Below, piece after piece: positions 49,367 to 58,614 of a stretch of DNA of 64,000 bases. The position numbers and the translations under genes are program-made. Origin of the DNA: Marinococcus luteus (GTDB lineage: Bacteria > Bacillota > Bacilli > Bacillales > Marinococcaceae); the NCBI RefSeq assembly GCF_900106595.1, contig NZ_FNNC01000001.1, positions 310,001-374,000 on the forward strand, given 5' to 3'. The notes beneath the pieces are model-generated. The model was not told the DNA's origin. It was given only the letters and a program-made list of their open reading frames with translations, and did not search any database. Positions within the stretch are counted from its first letter, which is position 1. The number at the start of each line of letters is the position of its first letter.

Positions 49367-50879
49367 TTGGATTAAAACAAGATCAGATTTTGACAAAGTG
49401 AAAGCAGCGGTTATTGATCCGGGCAAGGGCACAGAATGGTCGTACCAGGATTTAAACATCCGTGCAGAGAATTTAGCGAATTATTTGCAGGATCAGGGAG
49501 TAAAACGCGGGGATGTAATCGGTATATTCGCACCAAATGATGTTGCGATACTGGATTTGCTGTTCGCCTCTTTTAAACTGGGGGCCGTTTTCCTTCCTAT
49601 TAACTGGCGGCTGAAATCTTTAGAGATTGAAAGCATTATTTCGGATTCTAATGCCAGGCTGATTTTTTACGCCTCCAATCATCTGGAGTCCTTGAGAGGA
49701 ATACCCCAGGACCTGATCCATATGGATGTCGATTCGCCGGAGTATGATGACATTGTTAATCCCGAAAACCACCGCCCGTTTAAAAGTGTCGATGTAGAAA
49801 GCGACGACCTTGCATCTTTAATATATACGAGCGGGACAACAGGATTACCAAAAGGGGTTATGTTCACTTACGAGTCGTTTGTCAATAACATGATCAATAC
49901 CGCATTGACGTATAAAACACATGCCGGTTACACAACGATTGTATCAACTCCAATGTTTCATGTGCTGGGATTTAATGATTTGTCGCTGCCGTTATTAATG
50001 GCTGGCGGAACATTGATTCTGCATCGCTATTTTGACGGGAAGGAATTAAATGATCTGATGGTAAAATACCAGCCCGATTATTTAATGCTCATACCAACTA
50101 TGTATTACGGCATGCTGGCAGCTGGTAATCTTGATATTCAGGGCTTCAAAAATATTGAGTTCTTAATACAGGGTGGATCTTCACCGCTTCCAGCTGTACA
50201 GAAAAAATTTGAAAGTATGGGTTACACATTAGTCAACGGCTACGGTTTAACTGAAGCTCCGCTTGTTATGGTTAATACACCTCATAATGCAATGAAAAAA
50301 CCAATGAGTATTGGCAAACCTGTCATGTATATGAATGTGCGTCTGCTGGATGAAAATCATAACGATGTTGAAGCTGGTGAAATTGGGGAATTGGCCATCC
50401 ACGGTAAAAACGTTACACCAGGTTATTGGAACAAACCGGAGGAAACAGAAAAATCATTTGCAGGCAGGTATTTCTTAACAGGTGATTTAGCCAGGCAGGA
50501 TGAAGATGGAGATATCTTTATCATCAACCGGAAAAAGGAGCTCATTATTACCGGGGGTGAAAATGTTCTGCCTTCTGAAGTGGAAGGTGCATTATCAGAA
50601 CATCCGCTTGTGAGGCAAACGGTGGTAGTGGGATATGAAAGTCCTGAATTTGGAGAATCTGTTTCTGCAGTAGTGCAATTGAAAGAGGACGATCCGGATT
50701 TCGAAGCTAAACTGGACAAACATGTGAGAGAGCACCTGGCAGGCTACAAAATACCGCGAATGTACTTGAAAGTGAAAGATATACCATTAAACTCAACCGC
50801 AAAACCTGACAGAATAGAATTACAAAAAATGGTGAATCAAAAAGCACAGGAAGCAAATCAGGAAAACGAATTGCTTTAA
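49356..50879 (+). CDS. Acyl-CoA synthetase (AMP-forming fatty acid-CoA ligase)
   Basis: 507 residues of the ANL superfamily. The P-loop-like motif is LIYTSGTTGLPKGV (near residue 155), A5-type VNGYGLTEAP (near 290), the hinge YFLTGDLARQDEDGDIFIIN and the C-terminal catalytic lysine region LNSTAKPDRIELQ. It activates a fatty or short organic acid with ATP and CoA. AAGGAGAAG precedes ATG 49356, which overlaps the CoA-transferase stop by 11 bases. Chain length cannot be read from sequence; the operon suggests medium or short chains. Confidence 0.93.
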   Translation: MNYDWIKTRSDFDKVKAAVIDPGKGTEWSYQDLNIRAENLANYLQDQGVKRGDVIGIFAPNDVAILDLLFASFKLGAVFLPINWRLKSLEIESIISDSNARLIFYASNHLESLRGIPQDLIHMDVDSPEYDDIVNPENHRPFKSVDVESDDLASLIYTSGTTGLPKGVMFTYESFVNNMINTALTYKTHAGYTTIVSTPMFHVLGFNDLSLPLLMAGGTLILHRYFDGKELNDLMVKYQPDYLMLIPTMYYGMLAAGNLDIQGFKNIEFLIQGGSSPLPAVQKKFESMGYTLVNGYGLTEAPLVMVNTPHNAMKKPMSIGKPVMYMNVRLLDENHNDVEAGEIGELAIHGKNVTPGYWNKPEETEKSFAGRYFLTGDLARQDEDGDIFIINRKKELIITGGENVLPSEVEGALSEHPLVRQTVVVGYESPEFGESVSAVVQLKEDDPDFEAKLDKHVREHLAGYKIPRMYLKVKDIPLNSTAKPDRIELQKMVNQKAQEANQENELL

Positions 50880-50886
50880 GCGATTT

Positions 50887-50900
50887 TGAAAACGCTATCA
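50887..50900. promoter_or_regulatory. Perfect cre site inside the beta-oxidation operon
   Basis: TGAAAACGCTATCA fits the CcpA consensus at all positions. It lies in the 42-bp gap before the acyl-CoA dehydrogenase gene, where it could act as a roadblock for the three downstream genes. Confidence 0.75.
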
Positions 50901-50921
50901 GAATATACTGGAGGCTATACT

Positions 50922-52127
50922 ATGGCTGAAAAACAAGCATTGATAAAAGAATTATATCCTGAAGATTTATTAAATATTTCTAAAGAGTTAACTGAAGGAG
51001 AAGTTCAGGTTTTAAAACAACTTAATGATCTGCTGGAGGAAAAATACCGGGATTCAATTAATGATCACTGGGCTAATGCAACAGTGCCTGAAGACTTTTT
51101 TAATGATATGGGTAAATTGAATTATTTCAATAACCCTTTGCTGTTTGAAGGGCGGGAGGGCGAACGGACTGCGAGTCAGCTGTTTCAGTTTTTCATGTTA
51201 TATACAGTGGCAAGGTTTGATGTTTCCTTAGTTACTTTGATGGGCGTGCATCAGGGTTTAGGACACAATGCGTTCCTGTTTGGTGGAAGTAAAGAACAAG
51301 TGGCGTACTATGTGCCGAAATTACAATCTCACGAACTGAGGACCTGCTTTGCTTTAACCGAACCTGAACACGGATCGGATGTAGCTGGAGGTTTAGCAAC
51401 GACGGCTAAGCGTGAGGGAGATAAATGGGTAATAAACGGTGTGAAAAAATGGATAGGCGGCGCCACTCTTTCGGATGTCATACCAGTTTTTGCTACAGAT
51501 GTGGAGACAGGTAAACCAAAGGGATTTATCATTAAGCCTGACCAGGATGGCGTAGATATAGATATCATTCAAAACAAAATCGCTTTAAGAATTGTCCCAA
51601 ATGCCAATATTCACTTAAACAATGTTGTCGTACAAGAAGAAGAGAGGCTGCAAAATATTAACAGCTTCAAAGACATTGCGAAAGTGCTGTACTCAACACG
51701 TGCTGGTGTGGCCCATATGGCGACAGGAGCGATAGCCGGGACTTTGCGGGCAACTCTGGATTATGTGACCGAACGTAAACAATTCGGCAAAGAACTTAGT
51801 AAATACCAGTTGATTCAGGAGAAGCTGGCAATGATACAGGGTAACTTATCCCATGCAATGAGCCTGTCTGCACAACTCGCCCGGATGCAGGGGAACGGGG
51901 AGTATGACGAAGTGGCAACCTCAACCGCAAAAATGATGAATGCCTTAAGATTAAGGGAGTCTGTTGCAATGGGACGGGGCATTACAGGAGGCAACGGTAT
52001 TCTTGCCGAATATGATATCGCGAGATTCTTCTCTGACGCTGAAGCCATTTACACCTACGAGGGAACTCATGAAATTAATGCCTTAGTTATTGGCAGAGCA
52101 TTAACAGGGGACTCTGCATTTATCTGA
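50922..52127 (+). CDS. Acyl-CoA dehydrogenase
   Basis: FAD enzyme forming trans-2-enoyl-CoA, first oxidation step. 401 residues. It has CFALTEPEHGSDVAG (FAD/substrate region near 144), WVINGVKKWIGGA, TAGVAHMATG-like RAGVAHMATGAIAGT, RKQFGKELSKYQ and the C-terminal YTYEGTHEINALVIGRALTG whose glutamate is the catalytic base position of the glutaryl-CoA/isovaleryl-type group. ATG 50922 follows GGAGG; a frame from 50886 would start inside the cre site. Passes its product to FadN encoded next. Confidence 0.92.
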   Translation: MAEKQALIKELYPEDLLNISKELTEGEVQVLKQLNDLLEEKYRDSINDHWANATVPEDFFNDMGKLNYFNNPLLFEGREGERTASQLFQFFMLYTVARFDVSLVTLMGVHQGLGHNAFLFGGSKEQVAYYVPKLQSHELRTCFALTEPEHGSDVAGGLATTAKREGDKWVINGVKKWIGGATLSDVIPVFATDVETGKPKGFIIKPDQDGVDIDIIQNKIALRIVPNANIHLNNVVVQEEERLQNINSFKDIAKVLYSTRAGVAHMATGAIAGTLRATLDYVTERKQFGKELSKYQLIQEKLAMIQGNLSHAMSLSAQLARMQGNGEYDEVATSTAKMMNALRLRESVAMGRGITGGNGILAEYDIARFFSDAEAIYTYEGTHEINALVIGRALTGDSAFI

Positions 52128-52173
52128 TTGCAGGGAGCGGCTAAATAAATTTCAGAAATATGGAGGTTATTTC

Positions 52174-54432
52174 ATGACGATGAGAAAAGCAACCGTTTTA
52201 GGAGCGGGGTTAATGGGCAGCCAAATTGCTGCCCTTTTGGTAAATGCAGGTTTAAAAGTAAAGCTGCTGGACATGGCAGTTGATGAAAATGATCCAAACA
52301 AGATTTCAAAAAAATCCTATGATATGATTACCGATCCGAAACGGCCGCAATTATTTGATTTAGACTTCGCCTCTAATCTGACTTATGGCAATTTTGCAGA
52401 GGATTTATCTGGGCAGGATGACTCGGATATTTTCATTGAAGCTGTAAAAGAAGAAGTGGAAATAAAGCATAGCATTTGGGATCAGGTGAGACGTGTTGCT
52501 AAAGATGATGCTTTATTTGCAACAAATACTTCAGGGATTCCAATAAAGGCAATATCCCGGGTATTTGATGATACGGAGCAGAAAAGATTTTTCGGCATGC
52601 ACTTCTTCAACCCGCCCCGGATCATGAAGCTGGTAGAAGTGATTCCTGGGCCTAATACATCTCCTGAAGTAACAAACAAAGTCCAGGCTTTTGCTGCAGA
52701 TGTGTTGGGAAAAGGTGTCATCATAGCAAATGATGTGCCTGCATTTGTTGCTAACCGGATAGGGACACAGACAATGAATGATGTTATGTATCGTGCAGAG
52801 AAAACAGGCCTGTCCATTGCGGAGGTAGATGCACTCACGGGACGTGCTATCGGAAGGCCAGGCCTGGGAACGTATGGGCTTGTTGATCTGGTAGGGCTTG
52901 ATATTGCGACAACCGTGATCAAGGGCCTGCAGCAGGATCCAGAAGAGCAGGAATTTTTCCATGAGACACGTACTGCAGGAAAACTGGTGGAAAACGGTGC
53001 GTTAGGGAGGAAAACCAAGCAGGGTTTTTATAAGAAAGACAAGAAATCACTGCTGGTTTTTGATCCTGAAAGCAATGAATATGTACAGCCGGAACAGCCT
53101 GATTTTGAGTTGCTGAACAGTTTCAGTAAAGACTTGAAATCAAATATGGACATCATCTACAACGCTGAAGATGAAGCGGGCAGGTTTTTATGGGAAACCC
53201 TTAGAAACAATTTCTACTATTGTGCGTTGAATGTGCCGAAAGCGGCAACGGACTTTAAAGATATAGACCGAGCCATGGTATGGGGATTCAACTGGAAAAT
53301 AGGGCCTTTCCAGCTATGGGACCTGATGGGATTCGAACGCGTTAAGGAACGTATGCAGCGGGAGCTGGGGTCATTACCAGAATGGATAGAAAAACGCAGT
53401 ACATCATTTTATGCTGAAGGTGAGTCGATTGAGCGTGTGACTCCTGTATCAGCGTTTACGGATAGCGAACTATGGAACAGGGAAGACTCCAGTCTTTCTG
53501 TTGCAAATAAAGACCAGCTGTTACTGAAGCTGCAAAGTACGAATAATATTATTACCGATGGCTTTGCTGATGATTTAATCGAGTCTATCGATCTTTTAGA
53601 AAATCAGGATTACTCGAGCATGGTAATCTACGCAGAAGGAAACAACTTCAGTGTGGGCGCCAATCTATATCTGATGAAAAAAGCACATGAAGAAAACACA
53701 GTGGAAGAGACCGTGGGGCCTGCAATTGAAAAACTGCACGAGAGTTTCAGCCGCCTTAAATATGCACTTAAGCCCGTCGTGACAGCCGTCCACGGAAAAG
53801 CTTTAGGTGGCGGTTGTGAATTGGTCCTTCATTCACCGATTGTAGTAGCTGCAAGTGAAACGTACATGGGACTTGTGGAAACAGGAGTAGGACTGCTTCC
53901 AAGCGGTGGAGGCCTTGCCGAAATGGCGGACCGGATTCTCGGAACGAACCATAAGCACAACGATAAACAGGAATCGATGACTAAAGTACTGACGAATGTA
54001 GGGTTCGCAAAAGTATCAACGAATGCTTATGAAGCGCTCAGGTATGGTTATCTAAGAGAAACCGACACCATTATATTGAATACAGAGAAAAGAGTGGAAA
54101 TAGCATTAAAACGAGCACGGTTTGAAGTGGAGACAAATTATGTTCCCCAACCGAAATTGAACTATTTTGCTTTAGGAAGAGATTATAAAGCACTCGCTCA
54201 AGGCCAATTGGATGCCCAGCGTGCCGGAAACTTCATAAGTACTCATGATTATACAATCACTTTAAATGTTGCCGATATTTTATCCGGAGGAGACCTTCCG
54301 CGTAACACCTATATAGATCAAAGATATCTTCAAAAGCTTGAAAAACAAAAATTCTTAACGCTGTTACAAAACGAAAAAACGTATGATCGAATTACTCATA
54401 TGCTGGCTACAGGCGAGCCTCTGCGAAATTAA
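52174..54432 (+). CDS. fadN: 3-hydroxyacyl-CoA dehydrogenase/enoyl-CoA hydratase (FadN)
   Basis: Bifunctional beta-oxidation enzyme of 752 residues. The dehydrogenase half comes first with KATVLGAGLMGSQIAALLVN (NAD site), FGMHFFNPPRIMKLVEVIPG and NDVPAFVANRIG. The hydratase half is C-terminal with FSVGANLYLMKKA, VHGKALGGGCELVLHS and GLVETGVGLLPSGGG. This order (dehydrogenase first) is that of Bacillus FadN, the reverse of E. coli FadB. GGAGGTTATTTC precedes ATG. Operon partner of FadA. Confidence 0.95.
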   Translation: MTMRKATVLGAGLMGSQIAALLVNAGLKVKLLDMAVDENDPNKISKKSYDMITDPKRPQLFDLDFASNLTYGNFAEDLSGQDDSDIFIEAVKEEVEIKHSIWDQVRRVAKDDALFATNTSGIPIKAISRVFDDTEQKRFFGMHFFNPPRIMKLVEVIPGPNTSPEVTNKVQAFAADVLGKGVIIANDVPAFVANRIGTQTMNDVMYRAEKTGLSIAEVDALTGRAIGRPGLGTYGLVDLVGLDIATTVIKGLQQDPEEQEFFHETRTAGKLVENGALGRKTKQGFYKKDKKSLLVFDPESNEYVQPEQPDFELLNSFSKDLKSNMDIIYNAEDEAGRFLWETLRNNFYYCALNVPKAATDFKDIDRAMVWGFNWKIGPFQLWDLMGFERVKERMQRELGSLPEWIEKRSTSFYAEGESIERVTPVSAFTDSELWNREDSSLSVANKDQLLLKLQSTNNIITDGFADDLIESIDLLENQDYSSMVIYAEGNNFSVGANLYLMKKAHEENTVEETVGPAIEKLHESFSRLKYALKPVVTAVHGKALGGGCELVLHSPIVVAASETYMGLVETGVGLLPSGGGLAEMADRILGTNHKHNDKQESMTKVLTNVGFAKVSTNAYEALRYGYLRETDTIILNTEKRVEIALKRARFEVETNYVPQPKLNYFALGRDYKALAQGQLDAQRAGNFISTHDYTITLNVADILSGGDLPRNTYIDQRYLQKLEKQKFLTLLQNEKTYDRITHMLATGEPLRN

Positions 54433-54464
54433 AAATTGTGGTAGCAAGGAAAGGGTGAAAGTCA

Positions 54465-55652
54465 GTGCAAGATGCGTATATAGTAGCTTATGGGCGTTCT
54501 GCTTCAGCTAAAGGAAAGTTAAATGGTGCTATGGCTCACGAAAGACCTGATGAAGTTGCAGCACAGGTACTGAAAGGGGTGCTGGATCGGGTAGGTGGTC
54601 AATTCCATCCAAATATGGTACAGGACGTTATCGTTGGTAATGCTTTTCCTGAAGGCCTGCAGGGACAAAACATCGCACGTTCGATTGCATTGCTTGCCGG
54701 GATGTCGGAAGACGTTCCGGCCCAGACGGTGAACCGTTATTGTTCTTCAGGGCTTCAAACAATCGCGATGGCGGCTAATCAGATCGTGTCTGGCCAGGCA
54801 GATATTATAGCAGCCGGCGGGGTCGAGCTGATGAGTGCCGTTCCGATGGGGGGAAATGAGCCGGTCAACAGTCCAATACTCCAGGAGGAAGAGGCCGGAG
54901 TATCCTACCCAATGGGGCTGACGGCCGAGATGGTAGCCGAAAAATATAACGTTTCACGGGAAGATCAGGATGCTTATGCAGTGCAAAGTCATCAGCGTGC
55001 TAAAAATGCCCAGGATTCAAGAAAGTTCGATGACGAAATTATTCCCGTCAATGTAAGTAAGGTCACGTACAATAATGACGGCCCAGTAGTAACAAAAGAT
55101 ATATTTGATACGGACGAACTGGTGCGCCCTGATACCAATATGGAGGATTTAGCGAAGCTGCCTACTGTATTCAAAGCCGATGGGACAGTAACAGCCGGTT
55201 CATCTGCCCCGCTTACAGATGGCTCAGGTTTTGTAGTTGTAATGTCAGGAGACAAAGTTAAAGAATTAGGCGTCACACCTATTGCACGATTCGTGGGCTT
55301 TAAGGCAGCGGGTGTTGATCCAAAAATCATGGGGATTGGTCCGGCTTATGCAATTCCGGATGTGTTAAAATTAACTGACCTAACGGTTGATGATATGGAT
55401 TTAATCGAACTAAATGAAGCATTTGCAGCACAAACGGTTGCCTCTATCAGAGAGACAGGCTTAGATATGACTAAAACGAATGTTAATGGAGGCGCCATCT
55501 CATTAGGCCACCCTCTCGGGGCATCAGGAGCAATGCTGACTGCAAAACTGCTTGCTGAAATGAAAAAAAGACCAGATTCCAAGTATGGCATGGTGACCAT
55601 GTGCATTGGGGGAGGCATGGGGGCTGCGGGTATATTTGAATATATCAGATAG
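54465..55652 (+). CDS. fadA: Acetyl-CoA C-acyltransferase (thiolase, FadA)
   Basis: Thiolytic cleavage, last step of each beta-oxidation round. 395 residues. Catalytic cysteine in VNRYCSSGLQTIA (near 91), LNEAFAAQ, the GGAISLGHPLGASGA histidine (near 350) and the second cysteine in MCIGGGMGAAG (near 381). A GTG start with AAAGGGTG ahead, 33 bases after FadN. It closes the operon; a good terminator follows. Confidence 0.95.
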   Translation: MQDAYIVAYGRSASAKGKLNGAMAHERPDEVAAQVLKGVLDRVGGQFHPNMVQDVIVGNAFPEGLQGQNIARSIALLAGMSEDVPAQTVNRYCSSGLQTIAMAANQIVSGQADIIAAGGVELMSAVPMGGNEPVNSPILQEEEAGVSYPMGLTAEMVAEKYNVSREDQDAYAVQSHQRAKNAQDSRKFDDEIIPVNVSKVTYNNDGPVVTKDIFDTDELVRPDTNMEDLAKLPTVFKADGTVTAGSSAPLTDGSGFVVVMSGDKVKELGVTPIARFVGFKAAGVDPKIMGIGPAYAIPDVLKLTDLTVDDMDLIELNEAFAAQTVASIRETGLDMTKTNVNGGAISLGHPLGASGAMLTAKLLAEMKKRPDSKYGMVTMCIGGGMGAAGIFEYIR

Positions 55653-55724
55653 TTGACTCCGATATTTTAATGTGTCAGTTATCTTTGTCCGCCGGGCAGT
55701 AATCAGGTATCCATAAATATCCAG

Positions 55725-55760
55725 GGGGCTGTCCTATTTTTGGGACAGCCCCACTTTTGT
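55725..55760 (+). terminator. Terminator of the beta-oxidation operon
   Basis: GGGGCTGTCC pairs exactly with GGACAGCCCC around TATTTTTG, followed by ACTTTTG. Confidence 0.85.
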
Positions 55761-56431
55761 TTTAAACAAAACTGCTGATAATCGTCTGTATGTTATTACA
55801 AGACTCCAGGGTGATTAATGTTCTATAAATCTATATTGCGCCTGATCGCTATTACACAAGTACATGGATTCCTGTCGAAATAAACTCAGAAAAAACTGCT
55901 TTATGGTCGTCTGTGCTGATAATTGCGATTGTGTTAATTGAATTTTTCGGTAAAATATGTAGATTTCGTGAAACCAATATGATAACTGATTTCTTCATAG
56001 ACAATGGTACAGATCGTATACTACATACATTAGAAAATAGCAGTTCAAATACGTTCACAGCACACGTAACGTATGATCGAGTCTATCATGTCCTTCCTAT
56101 AACTAACGCTATTTCATTCTTCCAACGTTGTTAATATTACAATTATTTCCATTTTCAAGGTTTTTGTGGCAAGTTGCAATTCAAAATAGCAATTTTTTCT
56201 AGGATCTTTCATTAAAATTTCATGAAGTGTAATAATTTCCATATTAAAAACATTATTATATGAGGATAGGTGTTTTGAACCCTGAGACCACTAAAAACGG
56301 TTAATTCATCCCCTAAGAAAAGCCGGCATTCTCCAGGAATGGATCGAACAATCATCCGTGGTTCTAGCTATTATGTTCCTTTTATTGGATGGTATCATGA
56401 AGGAGGCTGGGGGAGGAGAAAGGAGGTTTTC
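55761..56431. other. 671-bp interval without a supported gene
   Basis: AT-rich. On the minus strand around 55957-56010 a short frame resembling the second helix-turn-helix of AraC regulators is present but without context. No promoter or RNA element recognised with confidence. Confidence 0.4.
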
Positions 56432-56584
56432 ATGAATGAAAATTGGTGGTTTCTTGTAGAACTTGTGCTAAGCTTAGGACTGATTTTGAGTGGCGTCGCT
56501 CTGACTGTCACGCTGGCCCGAAGATGGTATATGAAGCGGAATGGTCACGAACGTTCCGAACGCTACGCGAATGATACGCATTGA
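56432..56584 (+). CDS. 50-residue single-span membrane protein
   Basis: MNENWWFLVELVLSLGLILS continues GVALTVTLARRWYMKRN, one membrane segment, then a polar tail with HERSERYAND. AAAGGAGG lies six bases before ATG 56432. Its stop is 27 bases from the next small membrane gene, so the pair is likely cotranscribed. Family not recognised. Confidence 0.65.
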   Translation: MNENWWFLVELVLSLGLILSGVALTVTLARRWYMKRNGHERSERYANDTH

Positions 56585-56611
56585 AAGATAACCCTTTGGT
56601 TTTCCTTCCTG

Positions 56612-56836
56612 ATGGTTCCCTTTTTGTTTATCATCAATCTGGAAAAGGTTCCCGGCCATCTCATCCTTCTTGTGGTCATTTTTCCTCTATTTTTGCTGTA
56701 CATGGCTATCAGTACCTACTTATGGAAACAGGAGAGCGACAATAAAGACAATTATTTGTATGATTGGTGGAGCACGGGCGTAGGCGTTGTTTGGCTGCTG
56801 CTCGTCATGCTTGGTTATCAATGGTGGGGGATATAA
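56612..56836 (+). CDS. Small three-span membrane protein
   Basis: 74 residues from ATG 56612: MVPFLFIINLEKVPGHLILL, VVIFPLFLLYMAISTYLW, a charged KQESDNKDNYLYDW loop and STGVGVVWLLLVMLGYQWWG. The start is uncertain: the frame is open back to the stop of the preceding gene and no good ribosome site precedes this ATG, so translation may be coupled or start at a non-ATG codon (KITLWFSFL upstream). Function unknown. Confidence 0.55.
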   Translation: MVPFLFIINLEKVPGHLILLVVIFPLFLLYMAISTYLWKQESDNKDNYLYDWWSTGVGVVWLLLVMLGYQWWGI

Positions 56837-57220
56837 AAGCTCTCATGGAAAACCATAATAAAAGCAGCATGTTCGTTTTTTTATGAATAAGCAGCAAATA
56901 AAAAAGATTAATTTTCGAATTCGGGGAAAGAAGTTTACTTTGTTAGGAGTAGGCATCTTTTTTTATCATTGGCATATCAAAAAGTACGCCTTTTGATAGA
57001 CTTGATCGATTTTTACCTCCAGCATATTGCTTGCTCCAATATGTTACCGACGACTTTTGAAATCAACCAAATAGCGGGATGACGTTTTGGTACAACCATG
57101 ACTATGGAGTATCAAGAGTACGGCTGTCGTGGTTCCACTCCCATTCAAAAAGGCTTCCTGGAAGGAACCAACAAGCCTTTCTCTTTTACTATTATAAGGA
57201 AATTTCTCTACGCGCTTGAT
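56837..57220. other. 384-bp interval before the toxin-antitoxin module
   Basis: Apart from the minus-strand terminator at 57147-57180 nothing could be assigned. Confidence 0.45.
57147..57180 (-). terminator. Terminator of the yefM-yoeB operon
   Basis: AAAGGCTT pairs with AAGCCTTT; on the minus strand the stem is followed by TTGAATGG after a T5 run that overlaps the stem end. Confidence 0.6.
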
Positions 57221-57487
57221 CTAATAATGGTATCTGCAGGCAATAATACTAAGTTGCTGCTCATCCACGGTGTACACCAATCGATGTTCGATATCGATAC
57301 GACGACTATAAAAGCCGGCTAAATTGCCTTTTAATTTCTCTGATTTCCCAATACCGTCCAACGCACCATCTCGTTCAATGCTTTTAATCAATTGATTAAT
57401 GCGTTTCAACATTTTTTTATCTTTGGTTTGCCAATACTGATAATCCTGAAACGCATTATGAGTGAATAAGACATTCAATTTACTCAT
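57221..57487 (-). CDS. yoeB: Toxin YoeB/Txe family mRNA interferase
   Basis: Ribosome-dependent endoribonuclease of a type II toxin-antitoxin pair. 88 residues: MSKLNVLFTHNAFQDYQYWQ, TKDKKMLKRINQLIKSIERD, KSEKLKGNLAGFYSRRIDIE and HRLVYTVDEQQLSIIACRYHY. The conserved E-K-L-K-G-N-L-x-G-x-x-S-R-R-I-x-x-E-H-R-L-V-Y block and C-terminal HY are complete, including the catalytic Glu, Arg, His and Tyr positions. It overlaps the antitoxin gene by eight bases. Confidence 0.95.
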   Translation of the reverse strand: MSKLNVLFTHNAFQDYQYWQTKDKKMLKRINQLIKSIERDGALDGIGKSEKLKGNLAGFYSRRIDIEHRLVYTVDEQQLSIIACRYHY

Positions 57488-57728
57488 CGATATCGATGGT
57501 CGTGGTTTCTTGCTGGTTTAATTGGTTGATGGATTCCGATAGATGCTTGGCATTGCTCGGGTTGTTTAACAGATAGATGGTTTCGAGATATTGATTGTAT
57601 TCGTCTTCCGAGATAAGGACAGCGTTATGTTCTTTGGTTGTGATGGTGACGGCTTCTTGGTCGTCGTTGACTTTATCAATCAATCCCTTAAAGTTCTTTC
57701 GCGCATTTGAGTAATTTATGACGGTCAT
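57480..57728 (-). CDS. yefM: Antitoxin YefM/Phd family
   Basis: 82 residues. N-terminal DNA-binding Phd domain (MTVINYSNARKNFKGLIDKV, EAVTITTKEHNAVLISEDEY) and a helical, acidic C-terminal toxin-binding part (NPSNAKHLSESINQLNQQE). The ATG at 57728 has AAGGAG nine bases upstream; an earlier in-frame codon at 57812 lies within the operator region. It neutralises YoeB and represses the operon. Confidence 0.94.
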   Translation of the reverse strand: MTVINYSNARKNFKGLIDKVNDDQEAVTITTKEHNAVLISEDEYNQYLETIYLLNNPSNAKHLSESINQLNQQETTTIDIDE

Positions 57729-57750
57729 CGTTATCAGCTCCTTCTTTTTT

Positions 57751-57772
57751 ATTGTACAATTAAACGTACAAT
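57751..57772. promoter_or_regulatory. YefM operator with TGTAC repeats
   Basis: ATTGTAC (57751-57757) and GTACAAT (57766-57772) are inverted around 8 bp; TTGTACAA itself is palindromic. YefM proteins are known to bind TGTACA motifs, and the site is directly upstream of the antitoxin start. Confidence 0.75.
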
Positions 57773-57843
57773 TTGTCGATGATACTCCTAAAGTATTACA
57801 TAAGGAAATCAAGCCTTTCCTTAGTTGAAAATGAGCATACTTG

Positions 57844-57865
57844 ACCTCGTTTAAATGAACGAGGT
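57844..57865. repeat. Perfect inverted repeat upstream of the toxin-antitoxin operon
   Basis: ACCTCGTT and AACGAGGT around TAAATG. Could be an operator or a transcription end; not assigned. Confidence 0.4.
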
Positions 57866-57993
57866 TTCAACATGATTTTTCTATAAAAATATTCGGTTTA
57901 TTCGTCGATATATTACAAATTATGGGGTTTGTATTATACTGCATGCGTGTAAAAAGACCATAAATCAAGGAAGAATATAGAGGGGTGAATGCA

Positions 57994-58305
57994 ATGAATG
58001 AAACGGGGGAGACGACAGAAGAATTAGGTAAAAAAATAAAAAACACTCTTATTATGTATTGGGCTCTTATCTTCGTAGGAGTGCTTTCTTATTACTTTTC
58101 ATTTATTGAGTACGGATTTCTCATTACAGTGGGGATCACGTTCTTTTGCGGTCTGTTTGCCGTTTTGTTTGCAATTGCAATTAAAGATGTTATAGCAAGA
58201 GGTCGTTTATTGATAACATTAGGTGTTTTATTATCTTTTAGTTCTCTTATTTTTGTGGGTATTTTAGCTTTAATTGAGATTGTTATATTTGGTAAACGTT
58301 TTTAG
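57994..58305 (+). CDS. Three-span membrane protein of unknown function
   Basis: 103 residues: an acidic N-terminus (MNETGETTEELGKKI) and three hydrophobic segments (LIMYWALIFVGVLSYYF; YGFLITVGITFFCGLFAVLF; LLITLGVLLSFSSLIFVGIL). The ATG at 57994 lies eight bases after AGAGGGG; a GTG at 57985 overlaps the ribosome site. Upstream, TATTATACT within GTTTGTATTATACTG around 57930-57945 could be its -10 region. No family recognised. Confidence 0.65.
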   Translation: MNETGETTEELGKKIKNTLIMYWALIFVGVLSYYFSFIEYGFLITVGITFFCGLFAVLFAIAIKDVIARGRLLITLGVLLSFSSLIFVGILALIEIVIFGKRF

Positions 58306-58398
58306 GCGTGATGCGTATATATAAAACCCTTGATGATCGTTATCGGATCAGTCAAAGGTTGGTTTGTTTCTTAAAATCAATGCTTGAATGAATTAGAA
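58306..58398. other. Short interval with an imperfect hairpin
   Basis: AACCCTTGATGATC and GATCAGTCAAAGGTT can pair imperfectly at about 58326-58366 and may terminate the preceding gene. Confidence 0.35.
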
Positions 58399-58614
58399 CT
58401 ATTCGGAAATAGATAAGATAAAATTGGTTATGATAGAAAAAATTTTTACGGTATGCAGGTTGTTGGTTAGGCAGGAAATCGCCAGGTACTCCGATTCTTG
58501 CATAATGCCGTATAGATTATACGACTTGTTCTTCCCATAAGCGCAATTATGTAAATGACTAAGAGAAGCATGCATGCCTGGAGGAATATATGTATCCAGG
58601 TATTTTTTGTTCAC
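58399..58614 (-). CDS. Possible 71-residue protein coupled to the upstream membrane gene
   Basis: Starts at GTG 58614 overlapping the stop of the 58611-58817 gene (GTGA), which is typical of coupled genes. The sequence MNKKYLDTYIPPGMHASLSH onward has three cysteines and a hydrophobic end, no recognised domain, and slightly irregular composition. It may be a real partner or a chance frame. Confidence 0.3.
   Translation of the reverse strand: MNKKYLDTYIPPGMHASLSHLHNCAYGKNKSYNLYGIMQESEYLAISCLTNNLHTVKIFSIITNFILSISE

Noticed and set aside
55940-56020. Minus-strand frame reading EEISYHIGFTKSTYFTEKFN, similar to the second helix-turn-helix of AraC regulators
   Set aside because: Only about 20 residues, no further AraC-like sequence on either side in any frame; could be chance in AT-rich DNA.
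57098-57322. 74-codon plus-strand frame opposite the yoeB end
   Set aside because: It is the antisense of the YoeB C-terminus and of its terminator.
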